Positions 7,718 to 15,153 of a stretch of 32,762 nt of DNA are shown piece by piece. Source of the DNA: Paracoccus alkanivorans. Lineage in GTDB: Bacteria > Pseudomonadota > Alphaproteobacteria > Rhodobacterales > Rhodobacteraceae. Position 1 is the first letter of the stretch; each line of letters begins with the position of its first letter. The notes under the pieces are model-generated. The model saw only the letters and a program-made list of their open reading frames with translations. It had not been told where the DNA came from and did no database searches. The stretch spans positions 1 through 32,762 of the forward strand of contig NZ_QOKZ01000016.1 in assembly GCF_003697785.1 (NCBI RefSeq), written 5' to 3'. The translations under genes were made by a program, and so were the position numbers.

Positions 7718-8731
7718 TTACCCGCCTGTATGGCTCATGTGCCGGGACATCTGGCCCGCCACCGTCTGGCGTGAATAGTCGAAATCATGTCCCTTGGGCT
7801 TGCGGGCGATGGCGGCCCGGATGGCTTCGCGCAGCGCCGTATCGTCCTGGGAGGCGCGCAGGGGCGCACGCAGATCAGCACGGTCCTCTTGCCCGAGGCA
7901 CATATACAACTCGCCCGTGCAGGTGACGCGCACGCGGTTGCAACTTTCGCAGAAATTATGGGTCAGCGGCGTTATGAAGCCGATCTTCTGGCCAGTCTCT
8001 TGCAGGAGAACATAGCGGGCCGGGCCTCCGCTCCGCTCTGCCAGGTCGATCAGGGTAAAGCGCTCGGCCAGCCGGGCGCGCAGATCGTTCAGCGGCCAGT
8101 ACTGATCAAGCCGATCCTCATTGCCCAGATCGCCCATTGGCATGACCTCGATGAAGGTCAGGTCGTGACCCTCGTCGCCGCACCATTTCACCAGATCGAA
8201 CAACTCCGAATCGTTCACGCCCTTCAAGGCCACAGCGTTGATCTTGACCCGCAACCCGGCGGCCTGTGCGGCCCGAATCCCGTCCAGCACCTGCGGCAGG
8301 CGACCCCAACGGGTGATCCTGGCGAATTTCTCGGCGTCCAGCGTATCCAGCGAGACATTCACCCGTCGCACGCCGCAATCGACCAGTTCGCGGGCGAAAC
8401 GACTAAGCTGGCTGCCATTGGTGGTCAGGGTCAACTCGTCCAGCCCTTGGCCGAGATGCCGCGACATTTGCTGGAAAAAACCCATGATGCCGCGCCGGAC
8501 AAGCGGTTCTCCGCCGGTAATGCGCAGCTTGCGCACACCCAATCCGACGAAAACCGAACAGAGCCGGTCCAGTTCTTCGAGTGTCAAAAGCTCGGCCTTG
8601 GGCAGGAACTGCATATGTTCGGCCATGCAGTAGACACAGCGAAAATCGCAGCGATCCGTCACCGATACCCGCAAATAGGTGATCGGCCGTGCGAATGGGT
8701 CGATTAAAGGTGCCGGCGCTGCATGGTTCAT
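7718..8731 (-). CDS. moaA: GTP 3',8-cyclase, molybdenum cofactor biosynthesis protein A
   Basis: A 337-aa radical-SAM enzyme. With MoaC it converts GTP to cyclic pyranopterin monophosphate, the first step of molybdenum cofactor synthesis. The N-terminal SAM cluster motif is CDFRCVYC (C28, C32, C35). The C-terminal second [4Fe-4S] cluster uses FCESCNRVRVTCTGELYMC with C261, C264 and C278, each offset by four from E. coli MoaA. ITGGEPLVRR is the SAM-binding GGEP motif. The protein ends in the functionally required Gly-Gly. The ATG at 8731 is the only sensible start, although its ribosome binding site is weak. It is transcribed towards ispG with a six-base gap and divergently from the lipoprotein gene. 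Confidence 0.97.
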   Translation of the reverse strand: MNHAAPAPLIDPFARPITYLRVSVTDRCDFRCVYCMAEHMQFLPKAELLTLEELDRLCSVFVGLGVRKLRITGGEPLVRRGIMGFFQQMSRHLGQGLDELTLTTNGSQLSRFARELVDCGVRRVNVSLDTLDAEKFARITRWGRLPQVLDGIRAAQAAGLRVKINAVALKGVNDSELFDLVKWCGDEGHDLTFIEVMPMGDLGNEDRLDQYWPLNDLRARLAERFTLIDLAERSGGPARYVLLQETGQKIGFITPLTHNFCESCNRVRVTCTGELYMCLGQEDRADLRAPLRASQDDTALREAIRAAIARKPKGHDFDYSRQTVAGQMSRHMSHTGG

Positions 8732-8857
8732 GAGGCCAATCTAGTTATTTCGCATTTGATGCACAAGCTTCCGCCGATCACGCGAGCGCTTGTGGACGTC
8801 GCAAGCCATCGCGGGCTAATCTGTGCGCGAGTTTGAATTTCGAGGAGTGATCTTTCC

Positions 8858-9385
8858 ATGAATATGTTGAAAGCCGGCCTGGCCGCTAGCCTTTCCCTGA
8901 CGGTTCTGGCGGGGTGCGACCCTTCCCGGATGGGCTCGACCACGACCGACCGCCCCTCGGGAACGATCGAACCCGGCGAGGTAGAGACGCAACTGACCAG
9001 CGAACAGCTCGCCGCCGTCACCGCGGTTACCCGCGCGCCTTCGCCCAGACCCGCTGCGCGGGCAACCCCGGATCAATTGGACACCACCACGGCAGAGCAG
9101 AAAGCCGCAGCGGCCAAGGCCCCGGAAACCGCGGAAACCAGGTTGGGCACCACGGTCGCTTCCCTGGGGGATCCGACCGAAGGAGGTTTCTGGATCAAGA
9201 CTCCGCTGGTCAAGTCGCGCGGCGTGGGCCGGATCGTGAACCCCGCGAACGGCAAATCGGCGAAGGTCGATCTGATTCCGCTGGATGGCCCGGCCAGTGC
9301 GGGAAGCCAGGTATCCTTGCCCGCATTGCAACTGATCGGAGTGTCGCTGACCGATCTGCCGACGATCGAGGTATACCAGTCCTGA
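8858..9385 (+). CDS. Small lipoprotein of unknown function
   Basis: A 175-aa exported protein. It has a short positive N-terminus (MNMLK), a hydrophobic stretch and the lipobox LAGC, with lipidated Cys at position 20. The residue after the Cys is Asp, which in E. coli marks lipoproteins kept in the inner membrane; whether that rule holds here is uncertain. The next 80 residues are rich in Ala, Thr, Pro and charged residues and look disordered, with a likely folded domain from about residue 95 (GTTVASLGDPTEGGFWIKTP onwards). I recall similar short lipoproteins in other Rhodobacterales but know no function. The start ATG 8858 has GAGGAG upstream at slightly long spacing. It precedes aroA by 85 bases and may share its transcript. 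Confidence 0.75.
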   Translation: MNMLKAGLAASLSLTVLAGCDPSRMGSTTTDRPSGTIEPGEVETQLTSEQLAAVTAVTRAPSPRPAARATPDQLDTTTAEQKAAAAKAPETAETRLGTTVASLGDPTEGGFWIKTPLVKSRGVGRIVNPANGKSAKVDLIPLDGPASAGSQVSLPALQLIGVSLTDLPTIEVYQS

Positions 9386-9470
9386 AGAAACAGGAACGAT
9401 ATCCGGCGTAATCCGTTTACGGGCCCGGATGTCAGCGCTAAAAGGCGGGCGCAATCATAGAGGTGCCCCG

Positions 9471-10805
9471 ATGTCACATTCCTCCGAACCCCGTCCCATG
9501 ACCTCTCGTCGCGGGGATCCCCTGAACGGTGTGGCGCATGTGCCCGGCGACAAGTCCATCAGTCATCGTGCGCTGATTCTCGGCGCGTTATCTGTGGGCG
9601 AGACAAGGATCACCGGACTGCTGGAAGGGCAGGATGTGCTTGATACAGCCAAGGCGATGGCGGCGTTCGGTGCGCAGGTAGAACGGCTTGGACCGGGCGA
9701 ATGGTCGGTGCATGGTGTCGGTGTCGGGGGCTTTTCCGAACCCGGGAGTGTCATCGATTGCGGTAATTCCGGAACCGGCGTCCGGCTGATCATGGGGGCG
9801 ATGGCCACAACGCCGATCACGGCGGTTTTTTCCGGCGATGCCAGCCTGTCGCGCCGCCCAATGGCCCGTATCACAACGCCCCTGTCGCAATTCGGGGCAC
9901 AGATCACCGCCCGTGAGGGCGACCGGCTGCCGATCACAATTCAAGGGGCTGCCGATCCGGTGCCATTGCATTACCGGACTCCGGTTGCCAGTGCGCAGAT
10001 CAAATCGGCGATTCTTCTGGCGGGGCTGAACGCGCCGGGCGAAACGGTGGTGATCGAGGCAGAGCCTACCCGCGATCATTCCGAGCGTATGCTGGCCGGG
10101 TTCGGTGCCGAAATCCGGACGGAGGTAACGGATGAAGGCAATGTGATCACGCTTGTCGGCCGGCCCGAACTGCGCGCCCAGCCTGTGGCCGTGCCGCGGG
10201 ATCCGTCCAGTGCCGCTTTCCCGGTGGTGGCTGCCCTGATCGTGCCGGGCTCAACCATCCGAGTGCCCGGGGTCTCCCGTAACCCGACGCGTGACGGGCT
10301 TTATGTCACCTTGCTCGAGATGGGTGCGGATATCAGTTTCGAGAACGCGCGCGAGGAAGGAGGAGAGCCTGTCGCAGATCTTGTTGTGCGCCACGGCCCG
10401 CTCAAGGGCGTTGCGGTCCCTCCCGAACGTGCCGCGAGCATGATCGACGAATTCCCGATCCTGTCGGTGATCGCGGCCTTTGCCGAGGGCAAGACGGTGA
10501 TGAACGGGGTGGCCGAACTGCGCGTCAAGGAGAGCGACCGGATCGACGCGATGGCGCGCGGCCTTAGGGCCAATGGCGTTACCGTGGAGGAAACCCGGGA
10601 CAGTATGACGGTGCATGGAATGGAGAAGGTTCCAGGTGGAGGCATGGCGGCCACCTGCCTGGATCACCGGATCGCGATGTCATTCCTTGTCCTGGGCCTG
10701 GCAACCGAGGATCCGGTCATGGTGGATGACGGCAGTCCGATTACCACCTCGTTTCCCGATTTTCTGCCATTGATGCAGGGGCTGGGCGCGACAATGGACG
10801 TTTAG
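9471..10805 (+). CDS. aroA: 3-phosphoshikimate 1-carboxyvinyltransferase (EPSP synthase), class II
   Basis: A 444-aa enzyme of the shikimate pathway joining shikimate-3-phosphate and PEP. It carries the sequence marks of the class II (CP4-like) group: GDKSISHRA near the N-terminus, SAQIK, TRDHSE and NPTR, plus the C-terminal DHRIAMSFLVLGLA. The PEP-site segment reads GNSGTGVRLIMG, with N99, S100, G101. In Agrobacterium CP4 the residue equivalent to G101 is Ala100, the residue responsible for its glyphosate insensitivity. This enzyme should therefore resemble a glyphosate-sensitive class II form. The start ATG 9471 follows AGAGGTG (9460-9466); an in-frame ATG at 9429 lacks this. It is convergent with miaB across a 252-base structured gap. 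Confidence 0.96.
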   Translation: MSHSSEPRPMTSRRGDPLNGVAHVPGDKSISHRALILGALSVGETRITGLLEGQDVLDTAKAMAAFGAQVERLGPGEWSVHGVGVGGFSEPGSVIDCGNSGTGVRLIMGAMATTPITAVFSGDASLSRRPMARITTPLSQFGAQITAREGDRLPITIQGAADPVPLHYRTPVASAQIKSAILLAGLNAPGETVVIEAEPTRDHSERMLAGFGAEIRTEVTDEGNVITLVGRPELRAQPVAVPRDPSSAAFPVVAALIVPGSTIRVPGVSRNPTRDGLYVTLLEMGADISFENAREEGGEPVADLVVRHGPLKGVAVPPERAASMIDEFPILSVIAAFAEGKTVMNGVAELRVKESDRIDAMARGLRANGVTVEETRDSMTVHGMEKVPGGGMAATCLDHRIAMSFLVLGLATEDPVMVDDGSPITTSFPDFLPLMQGLGATMDV

Positions 10806-11057
10806 CTTGTCTGAAAAGACGCAATCGCGTGGCTGTTCAAGGGTCTGCCTTCACCTTGAACCCGGGTTTCGGGCGGGTGCTGGCATGGTTCCATCGGATT
10901 GAGGCGCGTAGACCCTTGGAACTCAGGCAGGCGCAGAGACCATCGCATTTCATGCCCCGATGATGACATGCCCGACTGAGGACGGGTAGCTTCAGTCGGG
11001 CATGGGGCTACTGGGCAAACCATTCGAAAGCGGTTGCCAGCCGCCGCATGGCACGCA
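10806..11057. other. Intergenic region between convergent aroA and miaB
   Basis: These 252 bases lie between two convergent stops and contain no supported gene. Open frames here are short and lack ribosome binding sites. The region holds the 13-bp inverted repeat listed separately and a GC-rich segment at about 10858-10880 that can fold. It may act as a two-way transcription end, but no T-run marks a classical intrinsic terminator. Confidence 0.35.
10967..11004. repeat. Perfect 13-bp inverted repeat (hairpin) between convergent genes
   Basis: CATGCCCGACTGA at 10967-10979 is exactly repeated in reverse complement at 10992-11004, with a 12-base loop. It would form a stable stem in RNA from either strand. 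It sits in the aroA-miaB convergent gap, so a role in ending or protecting both transcripts is plausible. No T-tract follows on either strand. Confidence 0.6.
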
Positions 11058-12398
11058 TCACGCCGCCAACTCACCCCGTAGTGAATTGGGCGCGCTTTCG
11101 ACGATGCGGACCTGCACGAGGTCGCCGATCTGGGCATCCGGGGCATTCACGAAGACCGAATGCAGGTAATCCGATTTGCCGACCATCTGGCCATCGATCC
11201 GGCCCGGTTTCTCGAACAGCACACCGAGGGTTCGCCCGATCATGCTTTCCTGCGCCGCTTTTTGCTGGCGGGTCAGCAAGGCCTGTAATTCCTGCAGCCG
11301 GGCATCGGCCACCGCGCCGTCAACCTCGGCCCGTTCATAGGCCGGCGTGCCGGGGCGGGGGGAATATTTGAAGCTGAAAGCGGTGCCGAAACCGACCTCT
11401 TCGATCAGGCGCAAAGTGTCGGCATGGTCCTGATCGGTCTCGCCGGGGAAGCCGACGATGAAGTCGCTGGTCAGCATGATATCCGGGCGAGCCTCGCGGA
11501 TACGGTCGATCAGGCGCAGGTATTCGGATGCCGAATGCTTTCGGTTCATCGCTTTCAGGATCCTATCGCTGCCCGACTGCACCGGCAAATGCAGATAGGG
11601 CATCAGTTGAGGCACGTCGCGATGCGCCTCGATCAGGTCATCGGCCATGTCATTGGGATGGCTGGTTGTGTAGCGGATACGGTCCAGCCCCTCGATTTCG
11701 CCAAGGGCGCGGATCAGCCGACCGAAACCCCATTCGCGACCGTCCCCGCCTGCCCCATGCCAGCCATTGACGTTCTGGCCAAGCAGGGTGATCTCGCGCA
11801 CCCCACGCTCCACCAGGTCGCGGGCCTCGCGCAGGATGCGCTCCACCGGGCGGCTGACTTCGGCACCGCGGGTATAGGGGACGACGCAGAAGGCGCAGAA
11901 CTTGTCGCAACCCTCCTGAACGGTCAGAAAGGCTGCCGGGGCGCGGCGGGTGGCGCGGCGCTGGGGCAGGTGGTCGAACTTGTCCTCCTCGGGAAACTCG
12001 GTGAGGATTCTGGGTGCCTCGCCGCGCAGCATCTCGGGCAGGCGGTGATAGGTCTGCGGCCCCACCACCAGATCGACCAGCGGCATCCGGCGAATGATTT
12101 CTTCGCCCTCGGCCTGTGCCACACAGCCCGCCACGCCGATCTTGAGATCGGGCTTTTCGGCCTTGAACGGCTTGAGCCGGCCCAGGTCGGAATACAGTTT
12201 TTCTGCCGCCTTTTCACGGATATGGCAGGTATTCAGCAGGACCATGTCAGCCTGGGCCTGATCCTCGGTCAGTTCATAGCCTTCGGCGCTCATGGCCTCG
12301 GCCATGCGCTGGCTGTCATAGACGTTCATCTGGCAGCCATAGGTCTTGATGAAGAGCTTTTTGGCCGCCGGGGCGGTTTTGCGGGCTTGGTCGGTCAT
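11058..12398 (-). CDS. miaB: tRNA-2-methylthio-N6-dimethylallyladenosine synthase (MiaB)
   Basis: A 446-aa radical-SAM methylthiotransferase that adds the 2-methylthio group to i6A37 of tRNAs reading UNN codons. The N-terminal UPF0004 domain provides the auxiliary cluster cysteines C22 (YGCQMN), C58 (NTCHIRE) and C92 (AGCVAQ). The radical-SAM motif is CDKFCAFC (C164, C168, C171), followed by VPYTRG. The conserved LHLPVQSGS, FIVGFPGET and FSKYSPR-like (here FKYSPRPGTPA) segments are present, and a TRAM domain occupies about the last 65 residues. Length is normal. The start ATG 12398 leaves a 63-base gap to the divergent TfoX-like gene. Confidence 0.97.
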   Translation of the reverse strand: MTDQARKTAPAAKKLFIKTYGCQMNVYDSQRMAEAMSAEGYELTEDQAQADMVLLNTCHIREKAAEKLYSDLGRLKPFKAEKPDLKIGVAGCVAQAEGEEIIRRMPLVDLVVGPQTYHRLPEMLRGEAPRILTEFPEEDKFDHLPQRRATRRAPAAFLTVQEGCDKFCAFCVVPYTRGAEVSRPVERILREARDLVERGVREITLLGQNVNGWHGAGGDGREWGFGRLIRALGEIEGLDRIRYTTSHPNDMADDLIEAHRDVPQLMPYLHLPVQSGSDRILKAMNRKHSASEYLRLIDRIREARPDIMLTSDFIVGFPGETDQDHADTLRLIEEVGFGTAFSFKYSPRPGTPAYERAEVDGAVADARLQELQALLTRQQKAAQESMIGRTLGVLFEKPGRIDGQMVGKSDYLHSVFVNAPDAQIGDLVQVRIVESAPNSLRGELAA

Positions 12399-12461
12399 GC
12401 CGTGCTGTCCTTGAGATCTGCGCGCTGATACAAGAAAGCGGGGCTTTTGGAAAGATATGCC

Positions 12462-12800
12462 ATGACGAGCGATCTGACGGATGTGCCAAATATCGGACCT
12501 GCGACGGCGCGGGCGCTGATTGCTGCGGGAGTTCCCGATTCGGCTGCGCTACGCGGGATCGGTGCGCATGAGGCCTATCGCCGTTTGCTGATGGCGGGCG
12601 AGAGGCCGCATTTCATCGGCTACTACGTGCTGCATATGGGTCTTCAGGGCCGCCCCTGGAATGACTGCAAGGGCTCCGAGAAGGATGCGCTTCGAGTGCG
12701 CTTTGATGCATTGGTGGGCGAGGTCAGGGGCACGCCGCTGTCGGGGATCGAGGCGGAGCTGGATAAGATCGGATTGCGACCAACTGACCGGGTAACGTGA
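12462..12800 (+). CDS. TfoX C-terminal domain protein
   Basis: A 112-aa cytosolic protein consisting only of the TfoX/Sxy C-terminal domain. The N-terminus LTDVPNIGPATARALIAAGV has the look of a helix-hairpin-helix turn, and GIGAHEAYRRLL and LHMGLQGRPWNDC are typical of the family. In Haemophilus and E. coli full-length TfoX/Sxy activates competence genes with CRP. Stand-alone C-terminal domains are common in proteobacteria and have no established function. The start ATG 12462 follows GGAAAG; the TTG at 12447 is in frame but overlaps that site. It is followed by the TetR promoter with only 17 bases to the -35 element. Confidence 0.8.
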   Translation: MTSDLTDVPNIGPATARALIAAGVPDSAALRGIGAHEAYRRLLMAGERPHFIGYYVLHMGLQGRPWNDCKGSEKDALRVRFDALVGEVRGTPLSGIEAELDKIGLRPTDRVT

Positions 12801-12817
12801 GATGTGAAGAATTTTTC

Positions 12818-12853
12818 TTGACATAAATACCGACCGGTTGGTATTTATACCTC
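12818..12853 (+). promoter_or_regulatory. Promoter of the TetR operon, probably giving a leaderless mRNA
   Basis: TTGACA at 12818-12823 is a perfect -35 element. An 18-base spacer leads to TATTTA at 12842-12847 as the -10. Transcription would then begin about at 12854, the A of the TetR start codon, and no Shine-Dalgarno sequence precedes that ATG. The spacer is almost filled by the palindrome at 12823-12848. Confidence 0.65.
12823..12848. promoter_or_regulatory. Near-perfect 26-bp palindromic operator for TetR
   Basis: The left arm ATAAATACC (12823-12831) and right arm GGTATTTAT (12840-12848) are exact reverse complements around G-ACCGGT-T, where ACCGGT is itself palindromic, so 24 of 26 positions are symmetric. 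It lies between and partly over the -35 and -10 elements of the TetR gene, as expected of an autorepressor site. The assignment to this TetR protein is inferred from position. Confidence 0.7.
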
Positions 12854-13492
12854 ATGTCAAGACCAACCAAACATGATCCCGAGCGGGGCGATGCGCGCAC
12901 AAGGCTGCTGGAGGCAGCGCGTGACATCGTCCGCACACAGGGTTTCGCCGCGACCAGCGTCGACCAGCTCTGCCGCGCGGCGGGGGTGACCAAGGGCGCC
13001 TTCTTCCATCACTTTGCCAGCAAGGAGGCGTTGGGGGTGGCCGCTGCGGAATACTGGGCAGAAACTGCCGGGACGCTGTTTTCCACAGCACCTTATCACG
13101 ATCACGCAGACCCGCTGGACCGCGTGCTGGGCTATGTCGATTTCCGCCGCGAGATCATCGCGGGAGATATCGGAGAATTCACCTGCCTGGTCGGCACGAT
13201 GACGCAAGAGGCCTATGCATCGCATCCCGCGATCCGCGAGGCCTGTGCGGCGGCGATCTTTGATCACGCTGCTACACTGGAGCCGGATATCGCAGCGGCG
13301 ATGAAGGCGCGGGGAATCGTGGGCGAATGGACGCCCACCAGCCTTGCCGCCCATACTCAGGCGGTGCTGCAGGGGGCTTTCATCTTGGCCAAGGCGGCGG
13401 ACGACCCGGCCGTTGCCATCGACAGCGTCGATCACCTGAAACGCTACCTGACACTTTTGTTTCAAACTCCGTCCAAAGGGAGGACGACATGA
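12854..13492 (+). CDS. TetR/AcrR-family transcriptional repressor
   Basis: A 212-aa regulator. The N-terminal HTH is at about residues 15-60, with AARDIVRTQGFAATSVDQLC and a recognition region AGVTKGAFFHHFASKEAL, a canonical TetR pattern. The rest is a helical ligand-binding and dimerisation domain, with no homolog whose ligand I can name. The start ATG 12854 lies directly at the predicted transcription start and has no ribosome binding site, so translation is probably leaderless. The stop overlaps the next gene's ATG as ATGA (13489-13492). It probably represses its own operon, which encodes an AHSA1-domain protein and a PhnB-like VOC protein, through the palindrome at 12823-12848. Confidence 0.9.
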   Translation: MSRPTKHDPERGDARTRLLEAARDIVRTQGFAATSVDQLCRAAGVTKGAFFHHFASKEALGVAAAEYWAETAGTLFSTAPYHDHADPLDRVLGYVDFRREIIAGDIGEFTCLVGTMTQEAYASHPAIREACAAAIFDHAATLEPDIAAAMKARGIVGEWTPTSLAAHTQAVLQGAFILAKAADDPAVAIDSVDHLKRYLTLLFQTPSKGRTT

Positions 13493-13953
13493 CTGATACT
13501 GGCAATGATCTGATTTTGGACCGCTTTCTCGAAGCGCCGCGTTCCGCGCTTTGGCGCTGCTGGACCGAACCGAAGCTGTTGGAGCAGTGGTTCTGCCCCA
13601 AGCCGTGGTTCATCACCGATCCGGTTCTGGACCTGCGGCCGGGCGGTGAGTTTTCATGCGTGATAAACGGACCTGAAGGGGAAAAATTTCCCAATATGGG
13701 TGTATTTCTTGAGATCGTCGATGGACGCAAGCTGGTCACGACGGATGCCTTTGCGCCCGGCTGGCGGCCGCATGGCCGGCCCTTCATGGCTTCGGAAGTA
13801 ACCTTCGAGGATGCGGGAGATGGCCGAACCCATTACGTCGCCCGCGCCATGCACTGGAGCGAGGAGGCCCGCAAGGAGCATGAGGAAATGGGATTCCACG
13901 ACGGTTGGGGTAAGGCCGCCGATCAGTTGGAAGCCTTGGCGAAGACACTTTGA
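13489..13953 (+). CDS. AHSA1/SRPBCC-domain protein
   Basis: A 154-aa protein of the START-like SRPBCC superfamily, AHSA1 subgroup. The sequence opens with DLILDRFLEAPRSALWRCWTEPKLLEQWFCP, the usual beta-strand plus two helices, and ends with a long C-terminal helix containing FHDGWGKAADQLEALAKTL. The fold forms a hydrophobic cavity; bacterial members are mostly uncharacterised and may bind small lipophilic compounds. The start ATG overlaps the TetR stop (ATGA) and has GGGAGG (13478-13483) upstream. The next gene follows 11 bases after the stop. SRPBCC and PhnB-like genes are often found together behind a small regulator. Confidence 0.85.
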   Translation: MTDTGNDLILDRFLEAPRSALWRCWTEPKLLEQWFCPKPWFITDPVLDLRPGGEFSCVINGPEGEKFPNMGVFLEIVDGRKLVTTDAFAPGWRPHGRPFMASEVTFEDAGDGRTHYVARAMHWSEEARKEHEEMGFHDGWGKAADQLEALAKTL

Positions 13954-13964
13954 GGGAGAACAAG

Positions 13965-14390
13965 ATGCAACCGACTATTTATCTGTTTTTCAGGGGAAGC
14001 TGCCTTGAGGCGATAACCCATTACGCCGAAACCCTTGGTGGCGAGATCACCGGCGTTTTCCGCAATGGCGATGCTGAACCGGACCAGCGCATGCCGGGCG
14101 GCGATGATATGGTGATGAACATGGCGATGAAGCTGGGCTCATCCATGGTCATGGCCTCGGACAGCCCGGACGAGATGTATGACCGTCCGCAGGGCTTTTA
14201 TGTCCACATCGAAACCCCGTCGCGAGCCGAGTTCGACCGTGTTTTTGCGGCATTGTCGAAAGATGCCGAGACGGTGGCGATGGCGCCGGCAGAGACCTTC
14301 TGGGCCGAGCGGTTCACCATGTTCCGCGATCGGTTCGGCACTCCCTGGATGCTGAGCTTCACCGGATCGAAAGCGCAAGGCAACGGCTAA
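13965..14390 (+). CDS. PhnB-like VOC-superfamily protein
   Basis: A 141-aa protein of the glyoxalase/bleomycin-resistance (VOC) fold, PhnB-like branch. The beginning MQPTIYLFFRGSCLEAITHYAETLGGEI and the ending ERFTMFRDRFGTPWMLSF are typical of it. PhnB-like proteins lack a known activity despite an early link to phosphonate genes; nothing here suggests phosphonate metabolism. The start ATG 13965 has GAGGGAGAA upstream. It is the last gene of the TetR-AHSA1-VOC operon and is convergent with the DUF2380-like gene, 114 bases away. Confidence 0.85.
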   Translation: MQPTIYLFFRGSCLEAITHYAETLGGEITGVFRNGDAEPDQRMPGGDDMVMNMAMKLGSSMVMASDSPDEMYDRPQGFYVHIETPSRAEFDRVFAALSKDAETVAMAPAETFWAERFTMFRDRFGTPWMLSFTGSKAQGNG

Positions 14391-14504
14391 CGAATGTTGC
14401 CAGTTGCATCTGGTGCAGCGACAGGATGTTGGAGATGGCCGGGCTGTTCCCGATGCGGGTGACGACACACAATATCCGAACTTTGTGCTGGAAGCTGCCG
14501 CAGC

Positions 14505-14960
14505 TTAATCACCGGCGTCGCGCATCTGTTCGGCCAGGAAACGGCCAGCGCGGCGCCATGCTTCGTCATTGTCGCCACGGAAATTCAGATCGCGGCTGGC
14601 GATCAACTCGCCCGTTTCCACATCCACAAGGTTGGCGAAGATTTGCAGGATCAGTGTGCTGGTCTTTTGCACCACCACGAAAACGGCCCGCTCGGCTTCT
14701 GTCTCGCGGGCCAGAAGCATCAGGCATTCGGTCGTCTCGGGCTGGCAACCGGCGATCGCCTGCTTGCCGATCAGTGCCGCCCCGTCAAGTTCCGACTGCA
14801 GGATCTCGGCCAGGATGTTCAGGCGCCGCTCATGCTCGGCTGTCTGATCCCGAGCTTCCTTGGATGTATCCAGCAGTTTGACCGGGAATATGGCTATTCC
14901 GTCCGCACTGGCGAACAGGGGCAGCACTGCGGCAAATCCCGCGAAGATGGCCTGACGCAT
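14505..14960 (-). CDS. Small secreted protein, DUF2380-like
   Basis: A 151-aa protein with a cleavable signal peptide: MRQAIFAGFAAVLPLFASA, probably cut after ASA at residue 19. The mature part begins DGIAIFPVKLLDTSKE and contains a predicted alternation of beta strands and helices, two Cys (in AGCQPETTECLML) that could form a disulfide in the periplasm, and a final amphipathic helix WRRAGRFLAEQMRDAG. This pattern fits the DUF2380 family, whose function is not known to me. The start ATG 14960 has GGGGAGGAA upstream, better than the in-frame start six codons earlier. It is divergent from the aminotransferase gene. Confidence 0.72.
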   Translation of the reverse strand: MRQAIFAGFAAVLPLFASADGIAIFPVKLLDTSKEARDQTAEHERRLNILAEILQSELDGAALIGKQAIAGCQPETTECLMLLARETEAERAVFVVVQKTSTLILQIFANLVDVETGELIASRDLNFRGDNDEAWRRAGRFLAEQMRDAGD

Positions 14961-15153
14961 GATCGTTCCTCCCCGCACAGGTTAGGCGGGGCGAATGAAA
15001 AGCGGCAATCGGCAATTCGTCTTGCATTACCGGCGTTTTGCCCGCATCGCGCAGATCCTGCCGGCATTTTACCCATGCTGTATTTCTGGCCATTGAACGC
15101 GCTTTGCCGCCCGGATAGCCTGACCGCAAATCTGTCCTACGGAAGGCAATACC

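Noticed and set aside
7787..8707. A 306-codon open frame on the plus strand opposite moaA
   Set aside because: It is the shadow of moaA, whose iron-sulfur cysteines are all present on the minus strand. It has no family motif.
12462..12800. Taking the TfoX C-terminal domain gene as evidence of an active competence system together with comEC
   Set aside because: The two genes are not adjacent, the DNA-binding or activating N-terminal TfoX domain is absent, and both proteins are common in non-transformable proteobacteria.
14492..14506. AAGCTGC-C-GCAGCTT palindrome between the VOC and DUF2380-like genes
   Set aside because: The stem is short, overlaps a stop codon and lacks a T-run, so I do not call it a terminator.
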